From contig NZ_LGEA01000002.1 in assembly GCF_001280065.1 (NCBI RefSeq), positions 145,232 to 209,231 of the forward strand: a stretch of 64,000 nt of DNA, written 5' to 3'. Positions within the stretch are counted from its first letter, which is position 1. Every line of letters begins with the position of its first letter. Origin of the DNA: Streptomyces sp. NRRL B-1140. GTDB lineage: Bacteria; Actinomycetota; Actinomycetes; Streptomycetales; Streptomycetaceae. Below, piece after piece: positions 39,228 to 48,910 of this stretch. The notes beneath the pieces were generated by a model. The model saw only the letters and a program-made list of their open reading frames with translations, searched no databases and had not been told where the DNA came from. Position numbers and translations under genes: made by a program.

Positions 39228-40193
39228 ATGCGCCGCAGACTTCTCGCCCTGGCGGCAGCGCTCTCCTCACTGCCGCTGGCGCTCGCCGCCGCCCCGACCG
39301 CTCACGCGGCCGACCCGACGACCATGACCAACGGGTTCTACGCCGACCCCGACTCCAGCGCGAAGCGATGGGTCGCCGCCAACCCCGGCGACGGCCGTGC
39401 CTCCGCGATCAACGCCTCGATCGCCAATACTCCGACGGCCCGCTGGTTCGGCTCCTGGAGCGGCAGCATCTCCGCCGCCACCGGCGCGTACACGAGCGCC
39501 GCGGACGCCCGGGACAAGCTGCCCCTCCTCGTCGCCTACAACATCTACAACCGTGACTACTGCGGCGGACACTCCGCGGGCGGAGCCTCCTCGCCGTCCG
39601 CCTACGCGAACTGGATCGCCCAGTTCGCGGGCGGGATCGCCGGCCGCCCGGCCGTCGTCGTCCTGGAACCGGACTCCCTCGGGGACTACGGCTGCATGAA
39701 CCAGGCGCAGATCGACGAACGCGAGAGCATGCTGACCGGCGCGCTCGCCGAGTTCAACCGCCGAGCCCCCAACACCTGGGTCTACCTCGACGCCGGCAAC
39801 CCGGCCTGGGCGAGCGCGGAGACCATGGCCCGGCGGCTTCACGAGGCCGGTGTCCGGCAGGCCCACGGATTCTCGCTCAACGTCTCCAACTACCTCACCA
39901 CGGCCGAGAACATCTCGTACGCCGCCGCCGTCAACAGGGAACTGAGCGCCCGGTACGGCTACACCAAGCCGTTCGTCGTGGACACCAGCCGCAACGGCAA
40001 CGGCTCGAACGGCCAGTGGTGCAACCCCTCGGGCCGCCGCATCGGCACTCCCACCCGGCTGGGCGGTGGCGCCGAGATGCTTCTGTGGATCAAGGTTCCC
40101 GGCGAGTCCGACGGCAACTGCGGCGTGGGCGGCGGCTCCTCGGCCGGGCAGTTCCTTCCCGAGGTCGCCTACAAGATGATCTACGGCTACTGA
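39228..40193 (+). CDS. Secreted GH6 endo-beta-1,4-glucanase (catalytic domain only)
   Basis: 321 residues: signal peptide (MRRRLLALAAALSSLPLALAAAPTAHA) and one GH6 domain. The acid Asp lies in VVVLEPDSLGDYGC; LPLLVAYNIYNRDYCGGHSAGGA, WVYLDAGNPAW, GFSLNVSNY and VVDTSRNGNGSNGQWCNPSGR are characteristic, and GAEMLLWIKVPGESDGNC closes the barrel. It cleaves internal cellulose bonds. No cellulose-binding module is attached, unlike many Streptomyces GH6 enzymes, so it may work on soluble or amorphous glucans. GAGGT lies 9 nt before the ATG. CebR-type boxes directly upstream predict induction by cello-oligosaccharides. Confidence 0.95.
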   Translation: MRRRLLALAAALSSLPLALAAAPTAHAADPTTMTNGFYADPDSSAKRWVAANPGDGRASAINASIANTPTARWFGSWSGSISAATGAYTSAADARDKLPLLVAYNIYNRDYCGGHSAGGASSPSAYANWIAQFAGGIAGRPAVVVLEPDSLGDYGCMNQAQIDERESMLTGALAEFNRRAPNTWVYLDAGNPAWASAETMARRLHEAGVRQAHGFSLNVSNYLTTAENISYAAAVNRELSARYGYTKPFVVDTSRNGNGSNGQWCNPSGRRIGTPTRLGGGAEMLLWIKVPGESDGNCGVGGGSSAGQFLPEVAYKMIYGY

Positions 40194-40451
40194 CCCCGGC
40201 CCCTTCGGGCGCTTCCTGTGTTCCGTGCTCGGCCGGTCCGGCGGCGGCAACCCGGTCGGCACGGAGGCTGATCCGGCACCACGGCCGAGGCCGCCCGCGC
40301 CCTCCATGGGTGCGGCCGGCCTCGGCCCGTTGGGCGTTGCGGTCCGGGACGGACCGAAGCGATCAGTCAAGATCGACAACTGGTCAAACGTGGTGTGGGC
40401 TGCGAAGCTGGAGTTCGAGGGCTCATCTACTAGGTTGTCTAGGAGGTACCC
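40194..40451. other. Intergenic region before dhaKLM
   Basis: 258 bp without a supported gene. A relatively A+T-rich stretch at about 40365-40450 (around ATCGACAACTGGTCAAACG and CTACTAGGTTGTCTAGG) probably holds the dha promoter and operator. CTAG repeated with a 5-bp spacer (40430-40442) abuts the Shine-Dalgarno of dhaK but has only 4-bp arms, so no regulator is assigned. Confidence 0.35.
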
Positions 40452-41444
40452 GTGAAGATGCTGATCAACGTCCCGGAAAGCGTGGTCGCGGATGCGCTGC
40501 GCGGTCTGGCGGCTGCCCACCCGGAGCTGACCGTGGACGTGGAGAACCGGGTGATCGTGCGGCGGGACGCTCCCGTCGCCGGGCAGGTGGGGCTGGTCTC
40601 GGGCGGGGGCTCGGGGCACGAGCCGTTGCACGGCGGTTTCGTGGGCCCCGGCATGCTGTCGGCGGCCTGTCCGGGCGAGGTCTTCACCTCCCCCGTGCCC
40701 GACCAGATGCTGCGCGCTGCCGCCGCCGTGGACAGCGGGGCCGGCGTGCTCTTCATCGTGAAGAACTACACCGGGGACGTACTCAACTTCGACATGGCCG
40801 CAGAGATGGCCGAGGACGAGGGCATCCGGGTCGCGAAGGTGCTCGTCAACGACGACGTGGCGGTGACCGACAGTCTGTACACGGCGGGACGTCGTGGTAC
40901 GGGCGCGACCCTGTTCGTGGAGAAGATCGCGGGCGCCGCCGCAGCCGAGGGCATGCCCTTGGAGCGGGTCGAGGCCATCGCCCGGCAGGTGAACGAGCAC
41001 TCCCGCAGCTTCGGGATCGCACTGAGCGCCTGCAGCACCCCGGCCAAGGGCAGTCCCACCTTCGATCTGCCGCCCGGCGAGCTGGAGTTGGGCATCGGCA
41101 TCCACGGCGAGCCCGGCCGGGAGCGGCGCGCCATGATGACCTCCGGGGAGATCGCCGAGGCCGCCGTCGAGGCGGTGGTGGAGGACCTCCAGCCGCGCAA
41201 TCCGGTGCTGGTCCTGGTGAACGGCATGGGCGCGACTCCGCTGCTGGAGCTGTACGGCTTCAACGCCGAGGTGCACCGGGTGCTCGCCCAGCGCGGTGTC
41301 CCCGTGGCCCGCGTCCTCGTGGGCAACTACGTCACCTCCCTGGACATGGCGGGCGCCTCGCTCACGCTGTGCCAGGTCGACGAGGAACTGCTGCGGCTGT
41401 ACGACGCGCCGGTGAAGACCCCGGGGCTGCGCTGGGGCGTGTGA
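40452..41444 (+). CDS. dhaK: Dihydroxyacetone kinase, substrate-binding subunit DhaK
   Basis: A 330-residue DhaK. LVSGGGSGHEPLHGGFVG is the Dha-binding glycine loop, and the catalytic His that holds Dha covalently as a hemiaminal is in ELGIGIHGEPG (about 219). VKNYTGDVLNFDMAAEMA, RRGTGATLFVEKIAGAAA and VLVNGMGATPLLELY are further family blocks. It phosphorylates dihydroxyacetone together with DhaL. The GTG at 40452 has AGGAGG 5 nt upstream and is preferred over the ATG at 40458. dhaL follows after 49 bp. Confidence 0.96.
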   Translation: MKMLINVPESVVADALRGLAAAHPELTVDVENRVIVRRDAPVAGQVGLVSGGGSGHEPLHGGFVGPGMLSAACPGEVFTSPVPDQMLRAAAAVDSGAGVLFIVKNYTGDVLNFDMAAEMAEDEGIRVAKVLVNDDVAVTDSLYTAGRRGTGATLFVEKIAGAAAAEGMPLERVEAIARQVNEHSRSFGIALSACSTPAKGSPTFDLPPGELELGIGIHGEPGRERRAMMTSGEIAEAAVEAVVEDLQPRNPVLVLVNGMGATPLLELYGFNAEVHRVLAQRGVPVARVLVGNYVTSLDMAGASLTLCQVDEELLRLYDAPVKTPGLRWGV

Positions 41445-41493
41445 CCCACAGGGGGCAGAGGATCACCACGTACCTACCAGGCAAGGAGAGCCA

Positions 41494-42093
41494 GTGCTCG
41501 ACGCCGATTTCTTCCGCCGTTGGATGACGGCGACCGCCGCGTCCGTGGACCGCGAGGCGGAACGGCTCACCGCCCTCGACTCCCCCATCGGGGACGCCGA
41601 CCACGGCAGCAATCTCCAGCGCGGGTTCACGGCCGTGGCGGCCGCGCTGGAGGAGGAGGCCCCCGGCACGCCCGGCGGCGTTCTGACCCTGGCCGGACGC
41701 CGGCTGATCTCGACGGTCGGCGGCGCGTCGGGGCCGCTGTACGGGACGCTGCTGCGCCGTACCGGCAAGGCGCTGGGCGATGCCGAGGAGGTCAGTGCGG
41801 AGCAGCTGGCCGAGGCCTTGCGGGCGGGGGTGGACGCGGTCATGACGCTCGGCGGCGCCGCCCCGGGCGACAAGACCATGATCGACGCCCTGGTGCCCGC
41901 GGTGGACGCGCTCGGCGACTCGTTCGCCGCGGCCCGCACCGCGGCGGAGGAGGGCGCGGTCGCGACGACGCCGTTGCAGGCGCGCAAGGGCCGGGCGAGT
42001 TACGTGGGCGAGCGCAGCATCGGCCACCAGGATCCGGGCGCCACGTCGTCGGCGCTGCTGATCGCCGGACTCGCGGAGGCCGCCGGTGAGTGA
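41494..42093 (+). CDS. dhaL: Dihydroxyacetone kinase, nucleotide-binding subunit DhaL
   Basis: A 199-residue DhaL with the eight-helix ADP barrel. DSPIGDADHGSNLQRGF carries the Mg-ADP aspartates, STVGGASGPLYGTLL the phosphate loop, and GDKTMIDALVPAVDAL and ARKGRASYVGERSIGHQDPGATSSALL the remaining nucleotide contacts. In PTS-dependent systems ADP stays bound and is rephosphorylated by DhaM, consistent with dhaM overlapping this gene. AAGGAGA precedes the GTG at 41494. Confidence 0.96.
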   Translation: MLDADFFRRWMTATAASVDREAERLTALDSPIGDADHGSNLQRGFTAVAAALEEEAPGTPGGVLTLAGRRLISTVGGASGPLYGTLLRRTGKALGDAEEVSAEQLAEALRAGVDAVMTLGGAAPGDKTMIDALVPAVDALGDSFAAARTAAEEGAVATTPLQARKGRASYVGERSIGHQDPGATSSALLIAGLAEAAGE

Positions 42094-42496
42094 CGAGCAG
42101 CTGGTGGGAATCGTGCTGGTGTCGCACAGCGCGGAGGTGGCCGCGTCGGTCGCCGAGCTGGCGAAGGGGCTCGCGGGCGGCGGCCCTGCGGTACCCGTGG
42201 CTCCCGCGGGCGGTACCGAGGGCGGCGGGCTCGGCACCAGCTCCGAACTGATCGCCGCGGCGGCCGCGTCCGTCGATCGCGGTGCCGGAGTCGCGGTCCT
42301 GACCGATCTGGGCAGCGCCGTGCTGACCGTGAAGGCGCTGCTGGCGGAGGGCGACGAACTGCCCGAGCGGACACGTCTGGTGGATGCCCCCTTCGTCGAG
42401 GGGGCGGTGGCCGCGGTCGTCACGGCGTCCACCGGGGCGGACCTGGCGGCGGTGGAGGCGGCCGCCACGGAGGCGTACACCTACCGGAAGGTGTAG
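42086..42496 (+). CDS. dhaM: PTS-dependent dihydroxyacetone kinase phosphotransferase subunit DhaM (EIIA domain)
   Basis: A 136-residue EIIA-Man-like domain with the phospho-accepting His in IVLVSHSAEVAASV (about 14) and VAVLTDLGSAVLTVKALL. It passes phosphate from HPr to ADP bound on DhaL. Only this domain is present; the HPr-like and EI-like domains of E. coli DhaM are absent, so general PTS proteins encoded elsewhere must supply phosphate. The GTG at 42086 lies inside the dhaL end (8-bp overlap). A strong hairpin follows 8 bp after the stop. Confidence 0.93.
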   Translation: MSDEQLVGIVLVSHSAEVAASVAELAKGLAGGGPAVPVAPAGGTEGGGLGTSSELIAAAAASVDRGAGVAVLTDLGSAVLTVKALLAEGDELPERTRLVDAPFVEGAVAAVVTASTGADLAAVEAAATEAYTYRKV

Positions 42497-42504
42497 CGCC
42501 GCCC

Positions 42505-42542
42505 GCGGCCGGGCACGCCGAAGCGACGGTGTGCCCGGCCGC
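42505..42542 (+). terminator. Hairpin between dhaM and chitosanase gene (bidirectional)
   Basis: A 12-bp perfect stem GCGGCCGGGCAC / GTGCCCGGCCGC with a 14-nt loop lies between two convergent genes (stops at 42496 and 42564). Position and strength suggest a shared terminator despite the missing U-tract. Confidence 0.65.
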
Positions 42543-42563
42543 AGGCGTGCCGGTGAGGTGCCG

Positions 42564-43304
42564 TCAGCCGATCGGTCCCCGCCGTCCACCCGGCCCGCCC
42601 ACCCGGCTCCCGACGGCGAACCGCCTCGCCACCCTCTCCCCTTCCGTCACGGCGACGGCCGGGTCCTCGATGGGCGACACCTTGGTGTTCTTGAAGACGA
42701 TGTAGGTGACACCGGAGGGTGCGCCGCCGCCGTGCGGATCGGCACGGATGCCGAGGGCCTTGGCGGTCGCGTAGGACGCCTCTCCGATGATGCCCTTCGG
42801 GCCCGCGTCGCCGACGACGGCGTACTGCACGCGGTCGCGGTACACGACGGCCACCACCGAACCCCCACCGATGCCGTGGTCCCGGTAGTCCCAGAGGCGG
42901 CTCGGCGCGGGTACGACGATGAAAGGCAGGCGTTCGGCGCTCAGCGGGCGGCCGTCCGACTGGGAGTAGGCCGTGCTCGCGGCGAAGTACGGGTCGGTGC
43001 GGACGTTGCAGCGGGTCCCGGGCCGGCCGTCGCAGTCGATGTCCATGTCGGCTTTCCAGAACACGACGTCGCGGGTGCCGCAGACGGGGATGGTCGCGGG
43101 TGCGCCGCTGTCGCTGCGGAAGCGGCCCCGGGAGACGGGAGTGCAGTCGCGCACCTCGGCGAGCAGCTCTGCGGCGGTCACGGTGCTTTCGCGCCATACC
43201 GTGGGCTGGGGGTGGGCGGTGGGGGGTGTCGTCGGGGCGAGCAGGGCGGCGCTGGCCGCGGCCAGGGTGAGCGACTGGATACGCACGATACGGGAGCCTC
43301 TCAT
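42564..43304 (-). CDS. Secreted GH75 chitosanase
   Basis: A 246-residue secreted protein: signal peptide (IVRIQSLTLAAASAALLAPTTPPTAHA-like, about 1-31), then a GH75 domain. VVFWKADMDIDCDGRPG, PYFAASTAYSQSDGRPLSAERLPFIVVP and YAVVGDAGPKGIIGEASYATAKALGI are the family signatures, with the catalytic Asp and Glu expected in the first and last of these. GH75 enzymes cut chitosan internally. A short AGG site precedes the ATG at 43304. The C-terminus is Gly/Arg-rich and short. It adds chitosan to the range of polymers attacked by this region. Confidence 0.9.
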   Translation of the reverse strand: MRGSRIVRIQSLTLAAASAALLAPTTPPTAHPQPTVWRESTVTAAELLAEVRDCTPVSRGRFRSDSGAPATIPVCGTRDVVFWKADMDIDCDGRPGTRCNVRTDPYFAASTAYSQSDGRPLSAERLPFIVVPAPSRLWDYRDHGIGGGSVVAVVYRDRVQYAVVGDAGPKGIIGEASYATAKALGIRADPHGGGAPSGVTYIVFKNTKVSPIEDPAVAVTEGERVARRFAVGSRVGGPGGRRGPIG

Positions 43305-43708
43305 GGGGGACCTGACGGGCACTCAGCCCAATCTGTTCCCGCGATGATCATCCGGCCACCGCTTGAGGGCCGGACGGCGCACGTCCTCAACCCCCGACAG
43401 GGACCGGGGGCCTGAGTCCGCGTAAGACACCGGCAGGCCCGCCGCCCCGCGGCATGCACGGGTTCCGCTACGACAGCGGACCGAGCGACGAGGCCGAACT
43501 CATCATCCAGGAAGCCGAGTTCTGCCGTGAGGGCTTCGGCATCCGCAACTCCCCGGGGGGTCACGCGCGACCGGCGGAGTGACGCCTGTCCTGGCCGGCA
43601 CCCCCGCTCGACCGGACGCCCTCTTGATGCGGTCCCGCCAACGGCGTCATATTGGTCCGGACCATTCCCGTGTGCCGGTCGGCCGACCACCCCCGCGGAG
43701 GCAGTGTC
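43305..43708. other. 404-bp region between chitosanase and FnIII lipoprotein genes
   Basis: No full-length gene is supported. It contains the chitosanase upstream sequence, a 42-codon ORF at 43454-43582 described separately, and immediately before 43709 a Shine-Dalgarno GGAGG. The CTTGAGGGCCGGACGGCGCACGTC segment near 43363 has gene-like codon bias but no frame of useful length. Confidence 0.35.
43454..43582 (+). pseudogene. 42-codon ORF, possible gene fragment
   Basis: The frame reads MHGFRYDSGPSDEAELIIQ and EAEFCREGFGIRNSPGG before TGA. The acidic helix followed by GFGIRN looks like part of a larger domain, and no Shine-Dalgarno precedes it. I cannot name the parent family; a small protein is possible but a remnant is more likely. 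Confidence 0.25.
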
Positions 43709-44689
43709 GTGCGAGGACGTTCCATTCCCCCACCCCTCCTCCGTCGGCTCGCCCTCTGCGGCACCCTCGTGCTGGTCGCCTCCTGCGGCCCGCCCGGTCC
43801 GGAGGAGGGGGACGGCGGTCTGGTGCCGGGTGCGCCGACGGGTGTCACCGCCGCGTCGGGCAGCGCGACGAGCGTGCATGTCATGTGGAACACGACCGAT
43901 CGGGCCGATGTCTACGAGGTGTATCGCGGCACCACCAAGGTCGAGGAGGTTGCGGGTTCGCAGCACATGGTGGATGTCACCAGGCTCCGGCCCGCCACGC
44001 TGTACGTCTTCTGCGTGCGGGCACGCGGCGCCGACGGGCGGCTCGGGCCGCCCAGCCGCCGGGTGCGGGCGAGGACGCCCGCGGCCGTGGCGGACGACCG
44101 CTCCGCACCGAGCCGGCCGTCGGCGCCGCGCGGCCGGGCGGCGGGAAGCCGCGCGGTTCAGCTGTCCTGGTCCGCCTCGACGGACGACCGGGGTGTGGTG
44201 TCCTACGACATCCACCAGGGCGATACGAAGATCCACAGTGTGGGCGGGGGCCTGACTGCCACCGTGCTGACGGGACTGCGGCCGGGCACGCGCTACGCGT
44301 TCACCATCCGGGCCCGGGACGCGGCCGGCAACGTCTCCCCCGCTTCACCCGGCGTCCGCCTCACCACTCCGGGCACCGACGACGGCCGGGCCACCGCCCC
44401 CACCGGCTTCCGGGCGACGAGCCGCCGTGCGGACGGGGCGTACCACCTGGACCTGAGCTGGGTGCCGCCCCGTGTGGACGGTGAGGTCACCGAGTACCGG
44501 ATCGAGCTGGACGGCCGGCCCGCCACGTCCCTCGTGTTCGGCGGCGGCGCCCCGCACGGCCGGGCCACCTACAGCTTCTACGTGGGGCGGAGTGCCGGTG
44601 TCACCCACCGGGTCCGCATCAGGGCGATGCTGCCGGACGGCACCTGGGGAGGCCTCTCGGCAGAACGGGCGGTGACGACGGGGCCCTGA
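43709..44689 (+). CDS. Secreted lipoprotein with three fibronectin type III domains
   Basis: 326 residues: lipoprotein signal (LALCGTLVLVASC, Cys 26), then three FnIII domains at about 40-125, 138-220 and 230-325. Typical strands are APTGVTAASGSATSVHVMWN, YEVYRGTTKVEEV and LRPATLYVFCVRA in the first, APRGRAAGSRAVQLSWSAS and RDAAGNVSPASPGVRLTTP in the second, and LDLSWVPPRVDGEVTEYRIEL in the third. No catalytic domain is attached. FnIII modules act as spacers or adhesion units in secreted actinobacterial glycosidases. GGAGG lies 7 nt before the GTG at 43709. Confidence 0.85.
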   Translation: MRGRSIPPPLLRRLALCGTLVLVASCGPPGPEEGDGGLVPGAPTGVTAASGSATSVHVMWNTTDRADVYEVYRGTTKVEEVAGSQHMVDVTRLRPATLYVFCVRARGADGRLGPPSRRVRARTPAAVADDRSAPSRPSAPRGRAAGSRAVQLSWSASTDDRGVVSYDIHQGDTKIHSVGGGLTATVLTGLRPGTRYAFTIRARDAAGNVSPASPGVRLTTPGTDDGRATAPTGFRATSRRADGAYHLDLSWVPPRVDGEVTEYRIELDGRPATSLVFGGGAPHGRATYSFYVGRSAGVTHRVRIRAMLPDGTWGGLSAERAVTTGP

Positions 44690-44859
44690 GGTGCTGTACG
44701 GCATCGGCCGGGCGGTGGAACCCGTCACCTGCACGGGGGCGCTCGGGGTGCGGCCGTGGCCGGGGAGGCCTTGGCTGACTCCGAGGCAGCACGGGCGTTC
44801 CCCGACCCTCGGCGGCGCAAGGGATGTACCGCCGACCGTGCCGCCGGAGGGCAGTCCAC

Positions 44860-45399
44860 ATGCGCAACTCATCGTCAGTTCTCCGCTCCGGCCTGACCGT
44901 GGCAGTCGCCGCGCTGCCCCTCGCCCTGGCCGCGGTGCCCGCCGTCGCCGGCCCCGGTATCTCCGTGAGCACCACGGGCTCCACGGTGTCCGTCACGACC
45001 AGCTCGTGCACCCAGATCAACGGCAGCTGGGGCACCGCCTCACTCCTCACCAGCAGTCAGGGCAGCTTCGCCCAGGGCCGCCAGGTGACACTGTCGGGGA
45101 CGTCCACGAGCCAGTCCGCGGCCTGGTCGAACGTCTCACCGGGCACGTACACGGTCATCGTCGTCTGCTCGGACGGCACCACCGCGGGCACGCAGTCCGT
45201 GGTGGTCTCCACCGTCCCCTCCCCCTCGCGGACCGCGTCTCCCTCGGTGTCGCCGTCCCGCGGTGTGATGGGCGGTACCGGCGGCAGCACCACGGACTAC
45301 GGGACCGTCACGCTGGTGGCCGGCGGCACGCTGGTCGGGGCGGGCCTCATCGGGACGGCCTGGTACCTGCGCCGGCGCAACAAGCCGTACCGGCTCTGA
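44860..45399 (+). CDS. Secreted, C-terminally membrane-anchored protein
   Basis: 179 residues. Signal peptide (VAVAALPLALAAVPAVA), a small beta domain (about 30-115: ISVSTTGSTVSVTTSSCTQI, GSWGTASLLTSSQGSFAQGRQVTLSG, SPGTYTVIVVCSDGTTAG) with two cysteines that can pair, a Ser/Pro linker (SPSRTASPSVSPSRG), then a C-terminal membrane helix (GTVTLVAGGTLVGAGLIGTAWYL) and the basic tail RRRNKPYRL. This is a surface protein anchored by its tail. The function is unknown. GGAGG precedes the ATG at 44860 by 9 nt. Confidence 0.78.
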   Translation: MRNSSSVLRSGLTVAVAALPLALAAVPAVAGPGISVSTTGSTVSVTTSSCTQINGSWGTASLLTSSQGSFAQGRQVTLSGTSTSQSAAWSNVSPGTYTVIVVCSDGTTAGTQSVVVSTVPSPSRTASPSVSPSRGVMGGTGGSTTDYGTVTLVAGGTLVGAGLIGTAWYLRRRNKPYRL

Positions 45400-45408
45400 C
45401 CCGGTACG

Positions 45409-45456
45409 GACGGCGGCCCGCTCCCCCGAAGCGCTCCGGGCGGGCGGGCTGCCGTC
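45409..45456 (+). terminator. Hairpin between convergent genes
   Basis: A 13-bp stem with one mismatch, GACGGCGGCCCGC / GCGGGCTGCCGTC, lies 9 bp after the anchored-protein stop and before the convergent padR stop at 45511. Likely a terminator. Confidence 0.55.
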
Positions 45457-45510
45457 ATGCCGTGCCCGGGGCGGGTCGGCCGGGGTGGTCGGGGCAGGCG
45501 GGCCGGCCGG

Positions 45511-46062
45511 TCAGGCGGGTTCGCCGTCCGGGAGGTCGGCGACCTCCGTCAGGGCGCGCCGGAGCCACTGGGTCCAGAAGGTCTCCAGGTCGATGCCGGC
45601 CCGCAGCACGAGATGCCGCAGCCGGTCCTCGGTGCCGCCCCGGCCGGGCGGGAAGTCCCGCTTCTCGATCTCCTGGTACTCCGCCAGCTGCCGCTCGTGC
45701 AGCTCCAGATGGCGCCGCAGATCGGCCTCCAGGCCCGCCGTGCCGACCACGGCCGCCGCCCGGAGCCGCAGCAACAGGGCGTCGCGGTGGGGCTTGGGGT
45801 CCTGGGAGGCGGAGGTCCAGCGGGCCAGTTCGGCGCGGCCCGCGGGCAGGACCTCGTAGCTCTTCTTCTGCCCGCGGGCCGGCTGCTCGGACGGCAGGGC
45901 CCTGATGAGGCCGTCGGCCTCCAGTCTCCCGAGGTCGCGATAGATCTGCTGGTGCGTCGCCGACCAGAAGTAGCCGATGGACCGGTCGAAGCGGCGGGTC
46001 AGCTCCAGGCCCGACGACGGCTTCTCGAGCAGGGCGGTCAGAATCGCGTGCGGGAGTGACAT
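45511..46062 (-). CDS. PadR-family transcriptional regulator (fadH operon)
   Basis: 183 residues. An N-terminal winged helix (MSLPHAILTALLEKPSSGLEL, WSATHQQIYRDLGRLEADGLI, about 1-85) is followed by a long helical dimerisation domain (LEADLRRHLELHERQLAEYQEIEKRDFP, then LRAGIDLETFWTQWL). PadR repressors bind palindromes with ATGx...xCAT-like arms and release them on ligand binding. It lies 28 bp downstream of fadH on the same strand, and a perfect palindrome (48161-48180) stands upstream of fadH, so it probably represses its own operon. Confidence 0.9.
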   Translation of the reverse strand: MSLPHAILTALLEKPSSGLELTRRFDRSIGYFWSATHQQIYRDLGRLEADGLIRALPSEQPARGQKKSYEVLPAGRAELARWTSASQDPKPHRDALLLRLRAAAVVGTAGLEADLRRHLELHERQLAEYQEIEKRDFPPGRGGTEDRLRHLVLRAGIDLETFWTQWLRRALTEVADLPDGEPA

Positions 46063-46090
46063 GGCCTCATCCTAGGGACGCGTATCCGCA

Positions 46091-48160
<2,070 letters not shown>

Positions 48161-48180
48161 TTATGCAACTAGTTGCATAA
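48161..48180. promoter_or_regulatory. Perfect 20-bp palindrome, probable PadR operator of fadH-padR
   Basis: Two TTATGCAACT arms meet head to head without spacer, 54 bp upstream of the fadH start. The inner ATGC-N8-GCAT spacing matches the size of PadR operators. It is A+T-rich in a G+C-rich genome, so overlap with the promoter -10 region is likely. Confidence 0.7.
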
Positions 48181-48293
48181 GGTGATGGAGGGCACAGCGG
48201 AGCCGGGACCCCGGGGCCCTGGTAGGGCCGAACCGATCCGCCGCCCGGCTCGGGCGCTCGCGCCGGGGACCTGGCCGGGGGCGGAGTGGGCGG

Positions 48294-48668
48294 TCAGCGG
48301 CTCAGCAGACGCACATGCAGCTCCGTCTCCTGGTCACCGGAGACCGTGCTGAGATCGTGCACGTCGAACAACGAGTCCAGGGTCGTGCGGAACCGTTCGA
48401 TCGCCCAGTAACCGCCGTGCAGATCGGCCTCGACGGAGGACGACAGGTGAACCGGCCGCGTGCCCTCGTGCTCGTCGGCGACGTCGAAGGTGCCGAGCCA
48501 CACGGTCGGCCGGGTCTCGTGCAGTTCCTCGGGCACGTCGTCGGCACACCGGTCCGACTCGTAGCAGGAGCACAGTGCGTCGAACACGATCCGCGCGTCG
48601 TGCTTGCTGCACCCGCTGATCTCCACCGAGACGGAGTGCGGGTGCGGTCGCTCGTGGTCCATCGCCAT
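48294..48668 (-). CDS. Conserved hypothetical cytosolic protein
   Basis: A 124-residue acidic protein without signal peptide or membrane helix. Predicted alternation of strands and helices includes SVSVEISGCSKHDARIVFDALCSCY, TVWLGTFDVADEHEG, VHLSSSVEADLHGGYWAIERFRTTLDSLF and ELHVRLLSR. Three cysteines (GCSKHD, CSCYESDRC) lie close together and could bind a metal or be redox-active, but the spacing matches no motif I know. AGAGGAG lies 8 nt before the ATG at 48668. It diverges from the SpoIIE phosphatase gene and could be linked to its signalling, though nothing shows that directly. Confidence 0.65.
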   Translation of the reverse strand: MAMDHERPHPHSVSVEISGCSKHDARIVFDALCSCYESDRCADDVPEELHETRPTVWLGTFDVADEHEGTRPVHLSSSVEADLHGGYWAIERFRTTLDSLFDVHDLSTVSGDQETELHVRLLSR

Positions 48669-48910
48669 CGTGATCGCTCCTCTCGCGGCACCGGCCGCCG
48701 TATCCGCCCCTACCCCAGCAAAGCACCACCTTCCGGCCGGCACTACCGGCGGTGCCGTTCTCCCGGGGACGGCTTTGCGGGGCGGTCCGCGCCGCGCTGG
48801 GAGATGGTGGAAGGTGACGGAAGGGGCCTTCGGGATACGGCTCCGCGCGGTAGAACTGGGGTGTCGGCACACGACGGCGTGCCGCGAGGACGGCGAAGGC
48901 GGGGCGTGGG

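Noticed and set aside
40370..40450. ACTGGTC and CTAG-N5-CTAG upstream of dhaK as DasR or other GntR operator
   Set aside because: Only the first half matches the DasR dre consensus and the CTAG repeat has 4-bp arms; too weak to assign.
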